Source: Glandiceps talaboti
Lineage: Eukaryota; Hemichordata; Enteropneusta; Spengelidae
DNA: 64,000 nt
Direction of reading: 5' to 3'
NCBI RefSeq assembly: GCF_964340395.1
Contig: NC_135549.1
Coordinates: 22,448,342 to 22,512,341, forward strand
Under the pieces are notes generated by a model. The model was given only the letters and a program-made list of their open reading frames with translations. It was not told the origin of the DNA and searched no databases. Positions 58,336 through 64,000 of the stretch are shown here, one piece after another (the first letter of the stretch is position 1; each line of letters opens with the position of its first letter). A program made the position numbers and the translations under genes.

Positions 58336-59350
58336 GGGGGGGGTTCACTTTGAGTAACATCAACACAGCAAAAAACTAGCCACCCAATAAACAGATAATA
58401 ATCGCAGCTCCCTAACTACAAACTTGTCACACTAAACGTATACTAAACGTAGCTTTGGTCTTGTAGTCAGATGACCATCTTCTTCCTTGATGTATAGGAA
58501 AAAGAGAACGCAGCAGAGGACAGGGACAATAGATGTGACATATGATAACTGACTTGGAGTTATCTTCTTGTCGGTGATAAGATTTTAATCAGGTTTATTT
58601 TATAGGCATTTCATAATATGTAGCCCCGTGAATGTAACTATAGTTGAAAAGGTAAGCCAGGGTGTGTTAGGTATGCTAGAAGACATGCCAACTTATTCAT
58701 GAAGAAAGTTCATCGTGCGAAGATCTGTGAAGGGAGTTGTTGCATGACTAATAATTGAAGTTGAAGTGGTCGCTGCGCTGTTTGTCGACCCTCAACTCAA
58801 ACAATCTATGATCATTATCTACTGATCAAAATCACCAGCATCACATCACGGAAATCAGTGAATTCTAAGGTACAGTTTCACTACTTGCTATTAATTTACA
58901 ATACAGCAACTGTAAGCTACTCAACGCGATTACAACACAGAATGTCCAACGTAATGGACAACATGCATGTAGAACAGAGTACTTGTCCTTACTTTTCTCA
59001 CAAGCTTTTAATAGCTTGGAGGATTGCTGCAGTGGTCCATGTACTCGAACACAGTAACGTCACGGTCATATATAAAGCTCGTACCAATGTAAAACAACGT
59101 GGATTCACGCATGACTATGAGGGCGCTGTTCGGCTTGGACAAAATATAGAGACAACGCGTATATATGTAAATCACTGCCTTTCTTTCCTGGACTCAACGA
59201 ATACTTGTGAGTAAGGAATTCGGAAAATAAAACCTAAAGCTTCGTTGCAATGCCAGATGTGTAAGTTTTAATTATCCATGTCCATGGGCCAAAACCAAAC
59301 ATACAATTTTCAAGTTTCAAAGCAAATAATTATTCTTCACTAAATATCAC
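58336..59350. other. downstream flank of TRIM D
   Basis: Matches 20131-21080 closely, including the 565-bp deletion, and has a further small deletion (about 59288). The 118-residue plus ORF at 58858-59214 is interrupted in units A and B and is not called a gene. Confidence 0.5.
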
Positions 59351-59355
59351 CACTC

Positions 59356-59361
59356 TTTATT
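59356..59361 (-). terminator. poly(A) signal AATAAA, TRIM D
   Basis: Canonical hexamer on the minus strand about 85 bp after the stop. Confidence 0.55.
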
Positions 59362-59443
59362 AGTTCGTCAACTGCCACCAAAATGAGAATGTCAACGACT
59401 TGATGACAAACTGGTTTTGGATTTAGCCTCAGTATGCAGTAAT

Positions 59444-62400
59444 TCAATGTTGATGGTATTTATATTTCTTGATGCAGTTGTTATCACAGTCTGCGACGAT
59501 AACATGTCCATCATCTGTCACAGCCAATCCATGTGGTCTGTTCAGTTTGTCATGTTGACTTTCAATGGATCGGATTAATTCACCATCGTAGGTCAGAACC
59601 AGTATTCTGTGTGGGTCAGCAGTTCCTTCATCAGCTACTAGAATATGATTATCACTGTCTACAGCTATATCACTACAATCGTGTAACTGGTCTACATCTC
59701 CTAGGTTTGTTATCTTCCTTACTGTCTCCCCAGTCTCCTTGTAGATTAATATCTGACCTGCTACGTCACTGACAAGAACGTCATCATTCTGACCAACTGT
59801 TACAAAGTGTGGAAACCACAGTTTACTATCATGTTCTTCTCCACCACCAATCCTTCTGATGAATTCTCCATCCTGGTTGAATACAAAGATACACTTTGCT
59901 TCGGGATCAGCTACTAATATATGACCTCTTCTATTGACAGCAACACCATATGGCTTTACAAAGTCTTTGTGGGTGAATTCATTTATCTGATGTCCATCAT
60001 CATCATGGATGCTCACAATTTTGTGTTCCCACGACACTGTTACAATGTTACCACTTGGTGTTACTGCAACACCTGTAGTACTTGTATAAGGTGTTGTGAT
60101 GATACATTTGTGATTAGCATCCTTGTCAATGATTTGTAATCGTATGTTTGCAGCATCAGCGACCAGTATATCACCGTTCCCTGCAACCGTGACCCCTACT
60201 GGTGAGTTGAACTCTTTTGGACCAGTGCCTGTTTTGCCTACTTTCCATACTGGTCTATCTGCATCTACAACATCTATCGTATATGGGTTACCTTCAGCCG
60301 GGATACCATACAGATATACCTTCATACAATGTGGTCCTTCCTTTTTTGGTCGATACGTCACTTCATATTTACCATCTTCTTTGTCATTTATCTTTACATT
60401 TATAAATTGTCCTGTTGGATCACTAACCGTGACTTTGACATGCATTTCTGGAATACCCAGTGGATTGCCTGTTTGATCCAGTGGTAGCACGATTGTTGTA
60501 CAGTCTGCATCCTTTCCAGTATTATATGTTGACACTCTACACGTGCATTTACCATCTTGAACATGGAAAATATCTACATTATATGGATTTCCTTCTGCTT
60601 CGTTGTTGTAAATATGAACAGTTATATGATGTCTCCCTTCTGTTTTCGGTTTGAATGTCACAATAAGTCTCCCATCAAGTTGATCATTTACGACAAAATC
60701 AACATCTTCCTGATCTGAATCACGAATTCGAACTTTGATAGGTATACCAGAAATACCCAATGGAGTACCATTCTTGTGTAGTGGAGTGATGGTGGTTTTA
60801 CATTCCTTGTTGATTCCTCCATTATGTGTTGACACTTTACACCTTACTTTGCCCGAAGCATTCCATAGTGTGCTGACGTCTATAACATCAATAGTAAATG
60901 GGCTTCCACTTGCTACAATTTCAAAAATGTGTACAATCATCGTATGTTGCCCAGGTTTAACTGGTCTATAGCTAGCCAAGTAACTACCATCACGGTTTTC
61001 CTCTACTTTTACATCAATAGGCTGGCCATCAGCATCTCGAACTATAGCCTCTACCGGAACTCCTGGTACAACATTTCCTTTCTTGTCAAGTGGAAAAATG
61101 GTTGTTTTGTATTCGGCATTCAACCCAGCATTGTAGGTGGAAAATTTACACATCATTTTCCCTTCATCGTTTTTCAGTCTTTCTGTGTCAATCACATCTA
61201 TTATGAAAGGAGTTCCTGCAGCGTCAATCTCAAATATATGGATATTCATCTTATGCTGGCCTTCCTGTATTGGTGTATAGCTTGCTGTGTATGTACCATC
61301 ACTATTGTCAGTAACATCGCAATCTATATGTTCACTGTTTGGATTTTGGACGGACACAAAGACTGGTATTCCAGCCAATCTTAGTGGGTTCTCCATCTTA
61401 TCTAGAGGAGTGATGGTAGATTTATATTCTGTCCCTTTGCCAGCATTGTATGTTGACACTCTACACATAGTTTTATCATTCTCATTAACTAGTTGTGCAA
61501 CTTCTATGACATCTATAATGTATGGGGTTTGTTCCATTGGAACACCATATACGTAAACAGTCATACGATGTTTGCCAGCCTTAGTTGGAAGATATCCAAC
61601 TATGGATGTTCCATCCCCAACATCTTCTAGGTGATATGTTAACAGTTGTCCATCCGGGTCATGAATAGTGACATCAATCATCATTCCAGGCACACCAAGT
61701 GGTTTTCCATCCTTATCCAGTGGAACAATGGTAGATCTGTACTTTGCACCTAGTCCAGCATTGTGTGTCGTTAATTGACATGACATCTTACCATTATCAT
61801 TCAGATGGCCTAAAATATCTTTCACTTCAATGTAGTATGGGTTGTTTGCCAATGGACTATGGTAGATAAACACGGTCATTTCATGTCTGCCTTGTGTGAT
61901 AGGTCTGTAAGTTACTTCATAGCTACCATCACCTCTGTCTTGGATCTTTGTGTTTATCTCGTTATCATCTGAATCTTTGATTGACACTTGAAGGGGTAGG
62001 ACTGACACACTAAGTGGACTTCCATCCATATCTGTAGGTGTGATGATTGACTTGCATACAACATCCTTTGTTGCAGTGAATGACCCAATTGTACACGTCA
62101 ACTTCTTTGCAGGGCCAACAAATGCTGAATTCTTTGTTGATATATCTGGTAGTGTGGAAGGATGAAAGAAGTGTGGATACTCTGCAGTCAAATCTTTGTG
62201 TTCTTTGAAGTCCTGTGAGGAAACTCTATCAAGTTGTCTATAGATGCTTGCCTTGGTAGTCAGCAAGTCAAAATCACCACTATGTTGTACAATATTTTCA
62301 CTAAATCTGCAAGCTCCATCTGTTCCTGCTAGCTGTATCAGGATATCTTCTTTTTCCACAAGTAAAGATGCCTTCAGAACATCTTCCCTGTCTTGTATTA

Positions 62401-63244
62401 TTGACAACGTTTCCTTCTCACGCTTTTGAAGTACTTCAATCCAATTTCGAAAGAACGATTTGACTCTGGTCTCTTGTTCTTGACTATTCTGTACAACATT
62501 GGTGTTTTCTTTGTTGATTTCGATAAGTGTGTCTCGTAGATTTTCGCGCTTCTCTGCTGCAGATTTTATCTTTCCCGTGATAATATCTTTGTATTTCTCC
62601 CTGGCCTTTCCTATTTCCATCACCATATGTCCTTCACTTCTTGGATGGGTTACAAAAGCACACTGTAGACACAGTGGTACTTGGCATTCATCGCTGTCGC
62701 AGTACAAAGTAATTTCACGGTTTTCATGGTTTCTCTTACTGCAGTACTGTTTAGGACGGATGAATGATTCTATAGTTTCCCATGGATATGACTTTAGATC
62801 GGAAAGCGTAAATACGTCATGAGCACCAAGAGCAAATGTATGCCTGTGTGCATCATGGCAGAATTGACACAAAAATGCAACACAATCTAAACAGAATGAC
62901 ACTGATATGTCACCCTTTTCACCATGACAACTCTGACACGAGATGTCTTGGCCCTTTTGCAGGTTTTGCTGCTTCTCATAGTAATCTTTCTGATTCAAAA
63001 TGGTGGCATTGGTTTGGAAACCTATGACACCTTTTTGTGGTGTTGTCGTAGACTGTGAACATATTTGACACTTAATCACTTCATCCTTGCCAATCTGTTC
63101 AATCAAACAGGGTTGACAGAACACGTGGAGACAAGGAAGATATTTTGGTATCCGGGTACTTTCATCGTATTCGTTGCTACAGAGCCTACAGGTCAACACA
63201 CTGGGATCGAAAGTAAACTTCTTTGAGGGGTCAGCTGTTGCCAT
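59444..63244 (-). CDS. TRIM-family protein D: RING, two B-boxes, coiled coil, six filamin repeats, NHL propeller
   Basis: Putative E3 ubiquitin ligase of 1266 residues in one coding exon, closest to copy A. The RING, both B-boxes and the coiled coil are nearly identical to A. The filamin block has scattered replacements (for example TLWNASGKVRC). In the propeller, the fourth and fifth blades vary most (GGGEEHDSKLWFPHF; QLHDCSDIAVD). The usual stop after KYKY is lost, adding HQH. The start is 18 nt after a conserved acceptor in the context AAACATGG. It has its own exon 1, a 587-bp intron with CTGT repeats, and a poly(A) signal. No lesions; probably functional. Confidence 0.93.
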   Translation of the reverse strand: MATADPSKKFTFDPSVLTCRLCSNEYDESTRIPKYLPCLHVFCQPCLIEQIGKDEVIKCQICSQSTTTPQKGVIGFQTNATILNQKDYYEKQQNLQKGQDISCQSCHGEKGDISVSFCLDCVAFLCQFCHDAHRHTFALGAHDVFTLSDLKSYPWETIESFIRPKQYCSKRNHENREITLYCDSDECQVPLCLQCAFVTHPRSEGHMVMEIGKAREKYKDIITGKIKSAAEKRENLRDTLIEINKENTNVVQNSQEQETRVKSFFRNWIEVLQKREKETLSIIQDREDVLKASLLVEKEDILIQLAGTDGACRFSENIVQHSGDFDLLTTKASIYRQLDRVSSQDFKEHKDLTAEYPHFFHPSTLPDISTKNSAFVGPAKKLTCTIGSFTATKDVVCKSIITPTDMDGSPLSVSVLPLQVSIKDSDDNEINTKIQDRGDGSYEVTYRPITQGRHEMTVFIYHSPLANNPYYIEVKDILGHLNDNGKMSCQLTTHNAGLGAKYRSTIVPLDKDGKPLGVPGMMIDVTIHDPDGQLLTYHLEDVGDGTSIVGYLPTKAGKHRMTVYVYGVPMEQTPYIIDVIEVAQLVNENDKTMCRVSTYNAGKGTEYKSTITPLDKMENPLRLAGIPVFVSVQNPNSEHIDCDVTDNSDGTYTASYTPIQEGQHKMNIHIFEIDAAGTPFIIDVIDTERLKNDEGKMMCKFSTYNAGLNAEYKTTIFPLDKKGNVVPGVPVEAIVRDADGQPIDVKVEENRDGSYLASYRPVKPGQHTMIVHIFEIVASGSPFTIDVIDVSTLWNASGKVRCKVSTHNGGINKECKTTITPLHKNGTPLGISGIPIKVRIRDSDQEDVDFVVNDQLDGRLIVTFKPKTEGRHHITVHIYNNEAEGNPYNVDIFHVQDGKCTCRVSTYNTGKDADCTTIVLPLDQTGNPLGIPEMHVKVTVSDPTGQFINVKINDKEDGKYEVTYRPKKEGPHCMKVYLYGIPAEGNPYTIDVVDADRPVWKVGKTGTGPKEFNSPVGVTVAGNGDILVADAANIRLQIIDKDANHKCIITTPYTSTTGVAVTPSGNIVTVSWEHKIVSIHDDDGHQINEFTHKDFVKPYGVAVNRRGHILVADPEAKCIFVFNQDGEFIRRIGGGEEHDSKLWFPHFVTVGQNDDVLVSDVAGQILIYKETGETVRKITNLGDVDQLHDCSDIAVDSDNHILVADEGTADPHRILVLTYDGELIRSIESQHDKLNRPHGLAVTDDGHVIVADCDNNCIKKYKYHQH

Positions 63245-63262
63245 GTTTGACTTAGGTATTCA

Positions 63263-63644
63263 CTGAAAAAAAAGCAGCAGAAAATTTAATCAACTGGTTG
63301 TAAAAAACACATTGCAGCTTTTTGTGTGCCAAATTGTTTAATAAGTGAGTGCTATGAACTTTTTACGTAAAGGTTAACATGTAAATTAGTGCTACGTTTA
63401 CAACTCAAATGGATATTAAAAGTGTGTTGCTTACTTGGTTTAAAACAATAGTACCGTAAACTTCTTCAACTAAATTCGAGAAACCCGAATGTTTTGATCC
63501 TGGTATTACCATTGAAAGGGAAAGCCACTGCAGGAAAAAATACATATTCTCGTATCAAATAACCAATCTTACCACCAGCTGAGAATTTATTGATTTGATA
63601 GGAAATGAAATGAAATGAAATGAAACGAAATGAAACTATGTATG

Positions 63645-63705
<61 letters not shown>

Positions 63706-63849
63706 TGGTCTGTCTGTCTGTCTGTCTGTCTGTCTGCCTGTCTGTCCGTCTGTCTGTCTGTCTGTCTGTCTGTCTGTGTCTGTCTGTCTAGTGTATGTAT
63801 AATAAATGGCCGTATGTTTGTGTCTGTGTATTTTATAGTGTCAGCTTAC
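63263..63849 (-). other. 5'-UTR intron of TRIM D
   Basis: The donor GTAAGC (63844-63849) and the T-rich acceptor before TGAATACC (exon from 63262) are intact. The acceptor side is nearly identical to copy A for about 280 bp. Microsatellites then replace the A sequence. Confidence 0.7.
63601..63790. repeat. (GAAAT)n and (CTGT)n microsatellites, TRIM D intron
   Basis: About six GAAAT repeats, then some 33 CTGT repeats with a few interruptions. The ORF across it is an artefact. Confidence 0.95.
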
Positions 63850-64000
63850 CTGATGCAGAGGCCAACTGCTCCTGTACAGTCCATCTACCCTGAAATGACT
63901 CGAGACTTATGGTGAGATACACAACAAATGCCCTGTTTCAAGGTATTTGGATAACTCTCTATTAGTGCAATTGGTTCAGCAACGTACAACGTCTGGCAAA
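63850..64000 (-). promoter_or_regulatory. exon 1 of TRIM D, cut by the window edge
   Basis: Matches 8911-9060 of copy A to the last base of the window. It should contain the non-coding exon 1 and the start of the promoter region. Confidence 0.45.

Noticed and set aside
58858-59214. 118-residue plus-strand ORF downstream of TRIM D
   Set aside because: The matching sequence in units A and B is broken by stops and indels and has no domain.

Overview
The window is nuclear DNA of an animal. It is AT-rich, rich in microsatellites, and holds remnants of Ty3/Gypsy, Penelope-like, LINE, SINE and Helitron-like elements. Its genes belong to a family known from metazoans: RING/B-box (TRIM) proteins with filamin-type Ig repeats and an NHL propeller. 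The style of the SINEs and the lineage-specific TRIM expansion suggest a marine invertebrate, for example a hemichordate or another invertebrate deuterostome, but the sequence alone does not settle the taxon.

The layout is a tandem array, all transcribed from the minus strand. Four TRIM copies lie at 4433-8224 (A), 21180-24965 (B), 36540-40340 (C) and 59444-63244 (D). A, C and D are open single coding exons of 1263, 1266 and 1266 residues. B carries two frameshifts and a weakened splice donor. Each copy has the same inferred architecture: a short non-coding exon 1, a 590-770 bp intron in the 5' UTR, one coding exon, and a poly(A) signal about 90-100 bp after the stop. Downstream of each copy (lower coordinates) lies the same decayed Ty3/Gypsy integrase fragment, so that element was part of the duplicated unit.

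Between the TRIM units lie two related kinds of spacer. Spacers I (about 9380-18350) and IV (about 47030-56525) are near copies of each other. They hold a Penelope-like remnant, Helitron-like tandem-unit blocks, a SINE, a 47-bp minisatellite and a foldback repeat. Spacers II (about 28024-31130) and III (about 41413-46990) are a second pair, and parts of them are distantly related to I/IV. Comparing the pairs gives filled and empty sites that date insertions after the duplication: a 5'-truncated LINE (25980-28008), a Helitron-like element (41621-42660), a tRNA-SINE (about 47697-48023) and a retroelement 3' end (about 52133-52448). About 31130-34745 is mostly unique and holds one small secretory-type ORF.

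The genes encode putative E3 ubiquitin ligases with six filamin-type repeats between the B-box/coiled-coil and the NHL propeller; described TRIM2/3/71-type relatives have one. The copies are mosaics. D has an A-type gene body on a B-type downstream flank. B has one strongly diverged patch in its first propeller blades. Unequal exchange and gene conversion are therefore inferred to shape the array. No bacterial features, CRISPR arrays, rRNA genes or intact tRNA genes were seen.
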